A stretch of DNA of 64,000 bases from Acidovorax_G sp046289925 (GCA_046289925.1 JBKBUN010000001.1:1-64000); one strand, 5' to 3'; positions 43,010 to 52,329 are shown, counted from the first letter of the stretch. Numbers and translations are program-made. The notes: generated from the letters alone by a model not told the origin.

Positions 43010-45511
43010 TCACTGCGGTGCAGCATTGGGCGACGGGGTGGGCGTGGGGCCCGGTGCGCGGCGTGTGGCGGCTTCCTGCTCTTTGAGCTCCAGCACGCGC
43101 AGGCCGCGCAGGCGGTCGCGCAGGTCGTCGCTGACTTCGCGGATGTCCACGTCCGAGCGCACCACCCGCGGCGTGATGACCACGAGCAGTTCCGTCCGCC
43201 GACTTGTGTTCTCGGTAGTGCCAAAAAGGTTCCCAAGTATCGGCACGTTGCTCAGGCCGGGCAGGCCCGATTTGCCGGAGGTGCCGTTTTCTTGAATGAG
43301 GCCGCCCATGACGATCGACTCGCCCGAACGCACCGCCACCTTGCTGGACACCTGGCGCTGCAAGAACTGGCGCTGGCCTGTGGCTTCGGTATCAACCGCC
43401 CCCACGTCGGTGACGGACTGCTCCACCTGCATGGTGACGATGTTGCCCGCATTGACCGATGGCGTGACGCTGAGGTTGACCCCGGTGTCTTTGTATTGGA
43501 TGTTGGTGGTGCGCACGTTGCCTTCGGTGCTGACGGTTTCGCCGGTCTTGATGGGCTGCTGCGTGCCCACAGAAATGGCGGCGGTGTGGTTGTCCAGCAC
43601 CATCAGCGAGGGACTGGCGAGCACCTTGACAAAGGTTTTCTTGGACAAAGCGTTGAGCACGGCCCGCACATCGCCCGCGGGGCTGCGCAGCGTGTACGAG
43701 AAACCTGCAGGCGGGTTGGAGAATACGCCATTGGCCGCATTGGCCAGCGCCCCCCGGCCACGCCAGTCGGTGGTGGAGCGGCTGTCGTTGAAGGCCCACT
43801 GCAAACCAAAGCTCAGGTCGTCTGTGAGCGAGACTTCGATGATGCTGGCCTCGATCATGACCTGGGTGGGCGGCAGATCGAGCCGCTTGAGCGTGGCTTC
43901 GATCTTGTGGTAGTCGGTGCGCGTACCCCACACCAGCACAGAGTTGTTCAACTCGTCTGCCATCACGCGGATACCGCCAATGTTGGCCACGGCAGCACTC
44001 TGCTGAGCGTTGTTGGTGCCGAGCTGGTTTTGCGTGGCTGTGCGGCCCAGCAGGCCCGTGTTGCCAAAGCCGGTGCCTGTGGTGCCGCCCAGGCGGTTGG
44101 CGGTATTGCCCAGCGCTGAGCTGGAGCCGAGCGTACCGAAACCGCTGGTACCCAAAGTGCTCTGCCCCATGGTAGAGCCCGAGAACGTGCCCAGCCCGGG
44201 CGCTACGCCGCTGTTGGCCTGGGGCGTGGCGGTGGTGCCGGTGCCGCCAAAGATGCCGCTGAGCACCGTAGCCAAGTGGCGCGCATTGCCGTTTTGCACC
44301 TGGTAGATGAACAGTTGCGGCTCTGCACTGTTGTCGCTGGGCTGGTCCAGACGCTCAATCCAGCGGCGGGCTTCGTCCAGATAAGCCGCACGCGGAGTGA
44401 CCACCAGAATGCTATTGATACGCTCGATGGGCATGATGCGCAGCGCACCAAACAGGGGGTTGCCCTCGCCCAGCATGGCATTGCCTTGCGCCGACGCCGC
44501 GTTGGCCGCTGCTGCATTGGCGCTGCCGCTGGCCACCGGGCTTGCTCCGGCCGCAGCGCCACCGCTGACCAGCCGCAAGGCTGCCTCGACCTCGCGGGTG
44601 GTGGCGTGCTTGAGCGGAAACACACCGACCGACATGCCTTTGAGCAGATCCACGTCGAAGGTGTTGATGAGGTCCATCCAGCCTTCGGTCTGGCTGCGGG
44701 TGCCTGCGAGCACGAGCAGGTTGCGCACGGTGTCCACGCGTACCAGCGCATCGCTGGGCATCAAGGGCCGCAGAATGGCTGCCATTTCGGCGGCGCCAAT
44801 GTATTGCAGTGTGACCACCACCGCACCGTAGCCCGGCGGCAACCCGGGCGAAGCCGGACCTGCCTGGCGCACGGCGGCACCGATCGAGCGCAGCACTTCG
44901 GGGCGGCCGACCTGGTAGGCACCGCGAGCGTCGCGGCTCAAAGCCAGGCCGTTGGCCTGCAAAGCGCTTTCCAGCAGGAACACGGCTTGGTCAGGTGGCA
45001 CTGGGCGGCGCGTGGACAAAGTGACCGTGCCCGCAATGGGCGGGTGCAGCACGAAGTTGAAGCCCAGCATGTCGCCCAGGATGGTGCGCACCACCTCGGC
45101 CACTGGAGCGTCTCCACCCTCGAACGATACAGGCGCGCCTTCAATGGGGGGTACCTGTTTGGGGGCGGCAATGACCTGATCGTTGCCGCGAAGTATGCGG
45201 GGTTCGCCGGCCGAAGCCGCAGCGGACTTGGCGGCACTGCCCGCAGCCGCACCGTCGCCAGCAGGGGATGCTGTTGCACGCACGGCCGCGGCCGGTGCGG
45301 CCTGAGAGCCGGATTGCGCAGCAGCCGGTGCAGCAACGGCGCTGGCCCCAGCGGGCTGTACGGCCGCAGGAGCCCCCCCCTCAGGCTGGGTGACCATGTT
45401 GGTGCCACCACCAAAGGTGGCCGCCGGTGGCTGCTGGGCCACGGCGACCTGGCACACGGCGAGCGCAATGGCACCCAGAGCGAAACGGTAAGAGGTCATG
45501 GGAACACGCAT
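43010..45511 (-). CDS. gspD: Type II secretion system secretin GspD
   Basis: The 833-residue outer-membrane channel protein has a signal peptide, then a low-complexity Ala/Pro/Ser segment containing TFGGGTN at the mature N-terminus. It has N0-N3 domains (VSFEGGDAPVAEVVRTILGD; ALVRVDTVRNLLVLAGT; ERINSILVVTPR) with a Gly/Ser/Thr/Asn-rich insert in the third. The secretin core ends in SNVPILGNLFGTTENTSRRT. It is the last gene of the T2SS operon. Start choice between 45511 and 45499 is uncertain; both are ATG with weak ribosome sites. Confidence 0.94.
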   Translation of the reverse strand: MRVPMTSYRFALGAIALAVCQVAVAQQPPAATFGGGTNMVTQPEGGAPAAVQPAGASAVAAPAAAQSGSQAAPAAAVRATASPAGDGAAAGSAAKSAAASAGEPRILRGNDQVIAAPKQVPPIEGAPVSFEGGDAPVAEVVRTILGDMLGFNFVLHPPIAGTVTLSTRRPVPPDQAVFLLESALQANGLALSRDARGAYQVGRPEVLRSIGAAVRQAGPASPGLPPGYGAVVVTLQYIGAAEMAAILRPLMPSDALVRVDTVRNLLVLAGTRSQTEGWMDLINTFDVDLLKGMSVGVFPLKHATTREVEAALRLVSGGAAAGASPVASGSANAAAANAASAQGNAMLGEGNPLFGALRIMPIERINSILVVTPRAAYLDEARRWIERLDQPSDNSAEPQLFIYQVQNGNARHLATVLSGIFGGTGTTATPQANSGVAPGLGTFSGSTMGQSTLGTSGFGTLGSSSALGNTANRLGGTTGTGFGNTGLLGRTATQNQLGTNNAQQSAAVANIGGIRVMADELNNSVLVWGTRTDYHKIEATLKRLDLPPTQVMIEASIIEVSLTDDLSFGLQWAFNDSRSTTDWRGRGALANAANGVFSNPPAGFSYTLRSPAGDVRAVLNALSKKTFVKVLASPSLMVLDNHTAAISVGTQQPIKTGETVSTEGNVRTTNIQYKDTGVNLSVTPSVNAGNIVTMQVEQSVTDVGAVDTEATGQRQFLQRQVSSKVAVRSGESIVMGGLIQENGTSGKSGLPGLSNVPILGNLFGTTENTSRRTELLVVITPRVVRSDVDIREVSDDLRDRLRGLRVLELKEQEAATRRAPGPTPTPSPNAAPQ

Positions 45512-45545
45512 GGTTCGATGATCGGTGGGGCAGTGGGGCAGGTCG

Positions 45546-46274
45546 TCAACGGGCGCTTCCGCCAAACACAGGGCGCGGCGCGGTGGCTGCGGAGGCCGCC
45601 GGCGCTGCCGTTGCAGGGGGTGTCGCAGCCTCCGCCCTGGGCGCAGGGGCACCCCCTGCGTTTTGCGCTGCGGCTGCCGCAGCGGCGGCCTGCACGGCGG
45701 CCTGCACGGCGGACGGCACGGCAGCACGGCCCGGCGGGGGGGCTGGCTGGCCGGTGGCAACCGGTTGGGCCACGCCGGTGAATTGGGTGAGCGCTGCCCG
45801 CTGCAGGGGCACGGCACGGGTTTCGTCGCCACGGGAGAAGGTGGCCTCGCGTGCGCCCACGGAGCGCAGCGTCCAGCCTTCTACGGCCTGGCCCACGCGC
45901 AAGCGGCGGTGTTTGCCATCGAGCGTGAGAATCAAGCCAGACACGTGCCCTTGGAAGATGCCGGAAATCTTGATGTCCTGAAGACGGTCCACCTGCTCGG
46001 CCACCACGGGTTTGGGCGGCGGCGGGGGCGGCGGCGGGCGGCGGGTGGGCGAAAACAGCGGACGCTCCAGCATGGCCAGCAGCGCAGCGGGGTCGACAGG
46101 CTGGGCGTCGGGCACCTGCGGGATGAGCGAGGCCACGTCTGTGCGACGGGCCAGCGGCGGATCCCACTGGGCGTTACGCAGTTGACCCTCGGGTGTGAAC
46201 CACATCCAAGCCAGAACGAACGCAGCGGCGGCACTGGCGATCCACAAAACGGGGGCGGGGCGCAGCACAGTCAT
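45546..46274 (-). CDS. Type II secretion protein, GspC/GspN-like inner-membrane component
   Basis: The 242-residue protein has one N-terminal transmembrane segment (about 6-26), a Pro-rich linker with eight consecutive prolines (about 80-88) and a small HR-like beta domain (DIKISGIFQGHVSGLILTLD, about 100-160) as in GspC. A long Ala/Pro-rich tail ends in RPVFGGSAR. There is no PDZ domain. It would link the inner-membrane platform to the secretin. The ATG at 46274 overlaps the GspM stop (TGATG). Confidence 0.82.
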   Translation of the reverse strand: MTVLRPAPVLWIASAAAAFVLAWMWFTPEGQLRNAQWDPPLARRTDVASLIPQVPDAQPVDPAALLAMLERPLFSPTRRPPPPPPPPKPVVAEQVDRLQDIKISGIFQGHVSGLILTLDGKHRRLRVGQAVEGWTLRSVGAREATFSRGDETRAVPLQRAALTQFTGVAQPVATGQPAPPPGRAAVPSAVQAAVQAAAAAAAAQNAGGAPAPRAEAATPPATAAPAASAATAPRPVFGGSAR

Positions 46275-46840
46275 CACTGGCCCCTCATCACTGTCAGGTT
46301 GAACTGGGTGGTCAACCGGGGTGCCACCGCCGGGTTGCCATTGAGCAAACCACCCGCCACCTGTGCGTCTACGTCGTTGACGATGATGACGGGGCGTACA
46401 GAGTCAAGCGCTGACAGGGCCGCGTAGAACGCAGCGGCCTCGCCCTCTGCTCGCACTACGATGGTGATGCGGTCGTGGAACTTGTCGGTCTTGGCGGGCA
46501 TGACCTGGCTGCTGACGACCGTGAGCCCGGCAGCCGTGAACAGGTCACGCACCCGCTGCTGGGCGACGTTGCCGGTCTGGGTGGCGTCCTGCGAGGCGGG
46601 GTACACTAGCTTGGCATGCAGCGCACGGACCGCCTCCAATCCGGACGTCCAGTCAGACGCTTGCTCTCGCAGCCCCTGCAGGCGGGCGTAGCGCGGCTCC
46701 AACTCTGCCATGCGGGCCTCTGCCCAACGGTGCTTGTGGTAGATGTACCAGCCTCCCACAGCCAAGGGGGTGAGCACCAGCGCGAGCAGCAAGACGCCCA
46801 CCAGGGCTGGGCGCAGTGAGGTCAGGGAACTCGCATTCAT
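46274..46840 (-). CDS. gspM: Type II secretion protein GspM
   Basis: The 188-residue bitopic protein has a transmembrane segment at about 12-33, a helical stretch (RWAEARMAELEPRYARLQGL) and a ferredoxin-like periplasmic domain, the usual GspM/PilO layout. It pairs with GspL in the assembly platform. Its ATG overlaps the gspL stop by four bases. Confidence 0.87.
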   Translation of the reverse strand: MNASSLTSLRPALVGVLLLALVLTPLAVGGWYIYHKHRWAEARMAELEPRYARLQGLREQASDWTSGLEAVRALHAKLVYPASQDATQTGNVAQQRVRDLFTAAGLTVVSSQVMPAKTDKFHDRITIVVRAEGEAAAFYAALSALDSVRPVIIVNDVDAQVAGGLLNGNPAVAPRLTTQFNLTVMRGQ

Positions 46841-48207
46841 GGCTTGGTAGGAGCAGAGGCCGGAGTGGCGGGCTTGGCGGCAGGCGAGGCCCCGAAGGTG
46901 GCACCGCCCCCGAATACCGCCCCTCCCGTGCTGGCTGACGGCGTGCGCGCCACAGCGGGCACGGAAGCGGGGACAGAGGCAGGCACCGCGGCCGGCGCTG
47001 ATGCCAAGCCCGATGCTGGTGCAGACGGCGGCATAGCTGCCGGGACGGCAGCGGGCACGGAGGCTGGTGCAGCAGCGGCAGCAGAGGTCGCGCCTTCGGG
47101 TGACGACGGTACCGATGCAGCGGACGCCGCGCCAGAGACTGCCGCCGCAGGAGGCATCCTGGCGTAGAGCGCAGCGTCAAGCTGAAGTTCCACCACAAAC
47201 TGTTCTTTGTTGGTGACGCCGTACCGCGTGGCCGGAGTGGGTGCCTTCACATCCCGAAACCCGGGCTGGTCGCCCAGCAGTTGCATCAAGGCCGAGGCAT
47301 TGCCGGTCAGGCCTGAAAGCGTGAGCTTGGCTCCCTGGAGTTTGAAGCTCTGAATGGCGGTGTCATCGGGCAGAATGCGTGTGAGGGTGTCGAGCAGTTT
47401 GAGTGCGTCGTACTGGCCTTCGATCAACTCCGTGACTTCGCGGATTTGCTCGACTGTGCGCAGCAACTGCTCGCGCTCTGCCACCACCGGGTAGGTAGCG
47501 CGCACCAGTTCATCGTAGGCATGCACTGCATCGATGGCGCGCAGGCGCAACTGCGCAGTGGGCGTTACGGCGATGGCCAACAGCAACGCCAGCAGCAGTC
47601 CAACCAACGCCAGCATACCGCCCTGCCGGCGCTGAGCATGCGCGCGGCGGGCGGCTTCGCCAAACCCAGGCAGCACAATGACATCACCCGGACGGCCCTG
47701 GGATACGGGCACCCAAACTTCTGGCACGATGCCTTGGGGCAGGCGTGCAGCCTGCGTGGCCAGGTAGGCCTCAATTTGCGGACGCGAGGCCATGACCAGT
47801 TCGGCCATGGAGCGCCCCGTGGATGCATCGGCCTGCCGGTGAAAGGCCCAGACCAGATCGGTCGCCACGAAGGGGCTATGGGCACGCGCTTCCAGAGCCA
47901 TGGCGGCGCTCTGATTGTCGGGGGACAGATCGTCAGGCAGCGGCAGCGTGCGGCGCAATACCCAGTCTTCCGGCAGTTCTACCGCCACGAAGCGCGGAGC
48001 AGGCGCCCGGGGGTCTCGGGTGCGGATACCCGCGGACGTCCAGAGCACTTCATCGCCGCGCGCACGCACATACCGTACGTCGGCAGACGGCATCAGCCAC
48101 CGCCCTAGACGGGAAGACTGGAAGAACTGCCCGAGTGCGCGCAGGGCGTTGCCCGCCATCCGGAGATCGAGACCGAAGAGTTTGGGCTCCGAGGAAAGGG
48201 CTGGCAT
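46837..48207 (-). CDS. gspL: Type II secretion protein GspL (PilM/PilN-like)
   Basis: The 456-residue protein has a cytoplasmic actin-like part (about 1-195), a transmembrane segment (about 200-221, MLALVGLLLALLLAIAV) and a periplasmic PilN-like domain (about 225-345). The C-terminal tail (about 350-456) is a low-complexity Ala/Pro/Ser/Val stretch with repeating (V/A)PA units, then GGAVFGGGATFGASP. It anchors the ATPase GspE to the membrane. The tail is unusual in length and composition for GspL. It lies six bases after gspK. Confidence 0.86.
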   Translation of the reverse strand: MPALSSEPKLFGLDLRMAGNALRALGQFFQSSRLGRWLMPSADVRYVRARGDEVLWTSAGIRTRDPRAPAPRFVAVELPEDWVLRRTLPLPDDLSPDNQSAAMALEARAHSPFVATDLVWAFHRQADASTGRSMAELVMASRPQIEAYLATQAARLPQGIVPEVWVPVSQGRPGDVIVLPGFGEAARRAHAQRRQGGMLALVGLLLALLLAIAVTPTAQLRLRAIDAVHAYDELVRATYPVVAEREQLLRTVEQIREVTELIEGQYDALKLLDTLTRILPDDTAIQSFKLQGAKLTLSGLTGNASALMQLLGDQPGFRDVKAPTPATRYGVTNKEQFVVELQLDAALYARMPPAAAVSGAASAASVPSSPEGATSAAAAAPASVPAAVPAAMPPSAPASGLASAPAAVPASVPASVPAVARTPSASTGGAVFGGGATFGASPAAKPATPASAPTKP

Positions 48208-48213
48208 GAAATC

Positions 48214-49086
48214 TCAGGGGTTGGAGGGGCGCACAGGAACGAAATCGCGATGCGTATGAAATGTGCGCCAAGGCAGACCTTCACGGATGCTGGCCGACCC
48301 GCCAAGTTCCACCCACCGGATGGTGCGGGCCACTCGGCCGTCTTGCAACCGGACCTGCGCTTCGATGCGCAATCTCCGGACTGCCCCATTGTCGATCCAC
48401 TCTGCAGACAAACCACTCAGGTCTTGCAGACCGTCTCCAGCCTCACGCCGCTGCGCAAACTGCTGGGCAGCGGCGATATTGCCGCCCGCCAACACCGCAA
48501 GTACCGGCACCGGTGCTGCCATGGGGTTGACCCGCCCACTGCCGCGAGCGTCGACTGTCACGAGCGGCGCGAGTCTAGCATAGAGGTCCTCGGACATTCC
48601 GGGCACTCGCATAAGGTCCTCAATGGCGTCGAACCGCTCGCGGACACTGCCCTGCACAGTGCCCAAACGGTAGGACACGATGGCATCCACTACGGCCTGG
48701 GCCGGTGCTTCGGCCAGCCCGCCAGCGACACGTAACAATTGCAACAGCAAGCTAGGTGGGGCGCGGTTGAGGTCCACATAGCCATTCAGCGGCGTACTCT
48801 CTACCACGATGGTCTGCCCGCGGTATGGCACCTCGACACGCACTGCACGCTGCGTGACTTCAGGACGCTGATACACCTGTTGTAGAAAGAGCATCAGTGC
48901 GGCATCGCCCTGCGCCCCTGCCTCAACCTGCTGGCGCAGGGCTCCCAGCAGTTGGGCTTCTTGCCGCACAGAAGCCACAGCGCCGGTGGCGATGATGGAC
49001 AGCGCCACCACCAACCACAGCACAGCGATCAACACCATGCCTCGCAGGCGGCGTGTGCCACGGCCCCGAATCGGACGAACGCGCAT
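48214..49086 (-). CDS. gspK: Type II secretion minor pseudopilin GspK
   Basis: The 290-residue minor pseudopilin has a basic leader and prepilin-type hydrophobic segment (RGMVLIAVLWLVVALSIIAT) and a large C-terminal helical domain, with the NGYVDLNRAPPSLLLQLLRV helix-hairpin-helix region typical of GspK. It caps the pseudopilus tip with GspI and GspJ. As in other GspK proteins, the +5 position lacks Glu. The ATG at 49086 overlaps the gspJ stop (TGATG). Confidence 0.9.
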   Translation of the reverse strand: MRVRPIRGRGTRRLRGMVLIAVLWLVVALSIIATGAVASVRQEAQLLGALRQQVEAGAQGDAALMLFLQQVYQRPEVTQRAVRVEVPYRGQTIVVESTPLNGYVDLNRAPPSLLLQLLRVAGGLAEAPAQAVVDAIVSYRLGTVQGSVRERFDAIEDLMRVPGMSEDLYARLAPLVTVDARGSGRVNPMAAPVPVLAVLAGGNIAAAQQFAQRREAGDGLQDLSGLSAEWIDNGAVRRLRIEAQVRLQDGRVARTIRWVELGGSASIREGLPWRTFHTHRDFVPVRPSNP

Positions 49087-49769
49087 CAAGAGCCCCCTCC
49101 ACCGAACACGGCCTCTGCGGAGGTAGCGTCGCCGCCAGGCAGCGCCCGCAGCGGTACTACGACGGGCATCCAGGGACCACCTGCGCTTTCCAGCCGCAGG
49201 ACGACGCGGGCGGGAAAACGGTCAGCATACGGCCAGTTGTCTGTCCAGACGGCGGGCTGCACCGAGGTATCCTCATAGCTCAGGCGCAAACTGCGCACCT
49301 CGCGCACCAGTTCAATCGAGGCGGCCAAGTCCCAGACCGGTGGTACTGCAGGCACGGCCCACGGCTGGTACCGCAGGACCAACACCTTGCCTTGGGGGCG
49401 CGTTTCAACAGCCAGACGCATGAAGTGCCGCCCGCCAATTCCGGGGCGAACCGGCATCACCCCGACCCACTCCAGGGATGCATTCTCGGCAGCAAACCAC
49501 ACGCTCCGCTGGGAACCACCTTCGGGGCTCGGGGGACGACGCTCTGCCGATACACGGGACAACACGGTACGAAGGAAGGCCGTGGCCACGCGCACATCGT
49601 CGGACTGGGCGAGGCGGATTTCCACCCGCTCTTGCGTCTGCGCGGCCGTGCGCAAAGCAGAGGCCATGGCCAGTACCACCAGCGAGAGCAAAGTCATGAC
49701 GACCAGGAGTTCGAGCAGGGTGAACCCCCTCATGGGACCCCCGACTGGTATCGCCGCCCGAACTTTCAT
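49086..49769 (-). CDS. gspJ: Type II secretion minor pseudopilin GspJ
   Basis: The 227-residue pseudopilin has a prepilin peptidase site before RGFTLLELLVVMTLL, with Glu at +5. The globular domain contains WFAAENASLEWVG and RSLRLSYED. It ends in AEAVFGGGGS, a terminal motif shared with other members of this system. The ATG at 49769 overlaps the gspI stop by four bases. Confidence 0.9.
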   Translation of the reverse strand: MKVRAAIPVGGPMRGFTLLELLVVMTLLSLVVLAMASALRTAAQTQERVEIRLAQSDDVRVATAFLRTVLSRVSAERRPPSPEGGSQRSVWFAAENASLEWVGVMPVRPGIGGRHFMRLAVETRPQGKVLVLRYQPWAVPAVPPVWDLAASIELVREVRSLRLSYEDTSVQPAVWTDNWPYADRFPARVVLRLESAGGPWMPVVVPLRALPGGDATSAEAVFGGGGS

Positions 49770-50161
49770 GGGCGGCTCCCGGGTGGTGGTGGCTTGCGCT
49801 CCGGCCGGACGGTGTGAATCACCCACTCGCGATCACGTCTGCCATCGGACCAGCGCAGCACCAATTCGATGTCGTGCAGGCGCGGGGCCTGGGGATCAGC
49901 CGCAGGAGCCAGCACTGTGCTACGCACCGTCCACCGGAAGCCGGATGCCTCACCTGCTTCGTTCCATCCGTCCTCGAACACAGCATCTTTCTGGGCCAGC
50001 AGGGAGTCGGCCAAGGTCACCGCCTGCTGGTAGCGGCTTAAGTCGCCTGTATTGCGCGCAGTACCGCCCAAGGTCTGGTAAATGAGCCCCAGCGCAAGCG
50101 CCAGGATGGACAAGGCGACCAATGACTCCAGGAGGGTAAAGCCGCGCTGCGAAGGCCTCAT
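49766..50161 (-). CDS. gspI: Type II secretion minor pseudopilin GspI
   Basis: The 131-residue pseudopilin has the cleavage site and helix RGFTLLESLVALSILALALG (Glu at +5) and a short beta domain with Arg/Pro-rich end. It seeds the tip complex with GspJ and GspK. The ATG overlaps the gspH stop by four bases. Confidence 0.9.
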   Translation of the reverse strand: MRPSQRGFTLLESLVALSILALALGLIYQTLGGTARNTGDLSRYQQAVTLADSLLAQKDAVFEDGWNEAGEASGFRWTVRSTVLAPAADPQAPRLHDIELVLRWSDGRRDREWVIHTVRPERKPPPPGSRP

Positions 50162-50604
50162 GGAAGCAAAGGCTCCAGACTGACTTTGCCCGATAGCCAA
50201 TCCACCCTGAGCCGCGTGCCGCTGCCCGCCGGACGCAGTACCTCGATGCTGCCCCCTGTGGCACCACCACTTGGCAGAAAACGGATCACCGCATCACGCC
50301 CGTTGGATTCCGTGCCTGCCACGGTGGCACGCAACTGTAGGGGCTCAGGCACGACCCAGGGTCGCCCCTGATCGATTCGGTAGGAGCGGTCTTGTAGCGA
50401 CACCATAAAACGCACCTCGCGCCCTTCGACCTGGGCCGTGGCACGTGCTGCACGCAGTTGCGACGTCATGGAGCGAACGGTTTCGCGGTAGTCTGACGAT
50501 TCCTTGAATCGGTCGAATGCGACCGGCGCGAGCGACAGCAGTGCAGCGCCGATCGCGAACACGACCAGCAACTCAATCAGGGTAAAACCGCGCGCTGGGC
50601 GCAT
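50158..50604 (-). CDS. gspH: Type II secretion minor pseudopilin GspH
   Basis: The 148-residue pseudopilin starts MRPARGFTLIELLVVFAIGA, with the peptidase site at Gly6-Phe7. The C-terminal beta domain has RSYRIDQGRPWVV and ends LSGKVSLEPLLP. It connects the GspG filament to the tip. An upstream TTG start is less likely. It lies nine bases after gspG. Confidence 0.9.
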   Translation of the reverse strand: MRPARGFTLIELLVVFAIGAALLSLAPVAFDRFKESSDYRETVRSMTSQLRAARATAQVEGREVRFMVSLQDRSYRIDQGRPWVVPEPLQLRATVAGTESNGRDAVIRFLPSGGATGGSIEVLRPAGSGTRLRVDWLSGKVSLEPLLP

Positions 50605-50613
50605 GCCCAACTG

Positions 50614-51060
50614 TCAGGGCTTGTTGCGGATGTCGGCGGCCTCGCCTTCTCCGCCTGGGGCCCCGTCAGAGCCCAGCGAGAGAATTTCGACCGCACCGGC
50701 TGTGTTGGTGTAACGGTATGCATTGCCCCACGGATCTTTCGGCACCTCGCCCTTAAGGTATGGCCCGGCCCAACCATTGACATTGCCAGGACGCTTGATC
50801 AGCGCATCCAGGCCTTCCTCATTGCTGGGGTAACGCCCCACGTCAAGCTTGAACAGCTCCAGCGCTTTGTCGATGTCCGCAATCTGGATGCTGGCGGTCT
50901 TGGACTTGGCCCCACCCAATTGATTCAGCACCCGAGGGCCGACCAGGCCCGCCAGCAGCGCCAGAATGGCCAGCACCACCAGCAGCTCGATGAGTGTGAA
51001 GCCCGCTGCACGGCGAATACGATGGGGCCGAGGCAGTGAAAACAGACGGAAACAGGCCAT
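50614..51060 (-). CDS. gspG: Type II secretion major pseudopilin GspG
   Basis: The 148-residue major pseudopilin has a long basic leader (about 1-19), the cleavage site before GFTLIELLVVLAILALLAGL and the conserved GspG body (KTASIQIADIDKALELFKLD, GRYPSNEEGLDALI, PKDPWGNAYRY), including the calcium-site region near the C-terminus. It polymerises into the pseudopilus. The ATG at 51060 has AGGA eight bases upstream; two earlier in-frame ATG codons are possible. Confidence 0.94.
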   Translation of the reverse strand: MACFRLFSLPRPHRIRRAAGFTLIELLVVLAILALLAGLVGPRVLNQLGGAKSKTASIQIADIDKALELFKLDVGRYPSNEEGLDALIKRPGNVNGWAGPYLKGEVPKDPWGNAYRYTNTAGAVEILSLGSDGAPGGEGEAADIRNKP

Positions 51061-51087
51061 GGGCAGCATCCTGAAGCAAACCAAAAA

Positions 51088-52329
51088 TTATAAAGCGAGG
51101 TCATTCACCGCCAGAATGCCCATCAAAATCGAGACGATGATGGTGGCAATGACCAGCCCCATGACCAAGATGAGGGCAGGCTCCAGCAGGGTCAGCAGGC
51201 GTTTGATGCCGTTTTCCACGTCGCGGTTCAATATGTTGGCAAGTTCCAGCATCATCGGGCCGATACGCCCTGTTTCTTCGCCGACGCGGATCAGATTGAT
51301 GGCCAGGGGCTCGAAAATGCCGGTGGCCACAGCCGCCTGCACCACACGCCCCCCTTCCTTGACGATGGGCGCCACCTTGGCTAGTGCCTGACGCAACACC
51401 ACATTGCTGACGGTCTCTGTGGCGATGTGCACGGCGGCGAGCAAAGGCACACCGTTGCCTAGCAGTGTCCCCAGAGAGCGAGAGAACAGCGTGAGCTGGT
51501 ACTTGAGCACCAGCGGCCCTACGAGTGGGAGCCCCAGAAGTCGCACTTGCCACCATTGCCGCCCGGCGGGTGTCTTCCACCAACGCGCCACCCAGACGCC
51601 GACCAGGCCCAAGCCTGCGGCGATGAAAAGCCCATAACTCCGAAACACATCACCCGCCATCACCACCAACCGGGTCGGCAGCGGCAAGGCGTCGCCCATG
51701 TCGGCGAAAAGCTTCTGAAACTGCGGCACCACGAAACCCAACATGACCGTCACCGACAACACGGCAACCACCAGCAGGATGGTGGGATAGATGGTGGCGG
51801 ACACGACGTTGTCGCGCAGTGCACGCTGTCGCTCCATGTGCTCGACAAGGCGGTCGAGTACTGCCGACAGTTGGCCGCTGGCTTCACCCGAGCGGATCAT
51901 GTTGACGTAGAAATCGCCAAAGAGATCCGGGTGCCTGGCAAGCGCGCGGCTCAACGGGGTGCCTGTCTTGACAGCGGCCAGCACGCCCTCCAGAAGAGTC
52001 CGCACACTGGCCTTGTAGCTCATTTCGATGAGCACGCGCAGAGCGTTGTCGAGCGCCAGTCCGGCGCGCAGCATGATGGCCAGCTCTGAGGTCAGAGTCA
52101 GCACATCGGCGGCGTTTGCAGGCCCGCGAGACGACCGCGAGGACGGCCGCTGAACGCCGATACCGGGTAATTCGCCCGACACGGCAGCACCAACCGTCGT
52201 CTCCAGCGCGATCGGCGTGAGCCCCTGCGCCCGCAATTGCCGCAGCAGGGCGGCTTCACTTGCGGCGCTGGTGCGGCCTTCCTGTACTTTGCCGGATGCC
52301 GACACCGCCTTCCATGCGAAATCAGGCAT
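51088..52329 (-). CDS. gspF: Type II secretion platform protein GspF
   Basis: The 413-residue inner-membrane protein has two T2SSF domains of helical bundles with three transmembrane segments (about 178-200, 230-250 and 380-405). Family signatures include SGEASGQLSAVLDRL and GEETGRIGPMMLELA. Its start lies eight bases inside the gspE 3' end, so the two are coupled. It receives the mechanical action of GspE. Confidence 0.94.
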   Translation of the reverse strand: MPDFAWKAVSASGKVQEGRTSAASEAALLRQLRAQGLTPIALETTVGAAVSGELPGIGVQRPSSRSSRGPANAADVLTLTSELAIMLRAGLALDNALRVLIEMSYKASVRTLLEGVLAAVKTGTPLSRALARHPDLFGDFYVNMIRSGEASGQLSAVLDRLVEHMERQRALRDNVVSATIYPTILLVVAVLSVTVMLGFVVPQFQKLFADMGDALPLPTRLVVMAGDVFRSYGLFIAAGLGLVGVWVARWWKTPAGRQWWQVRLLGLPLVGPLVLKYQLTLFSRSLGTLLGNGVPLLAAVHIATETVSNVVLRQALAKVAPIVKEGGRVVQAAVATGIFEPLAINLIRVGEETGRIGPMMLELANILNRDVENGIKRLLTLLEPALILVMGLVIATIIVSILMGILAVNDLAL

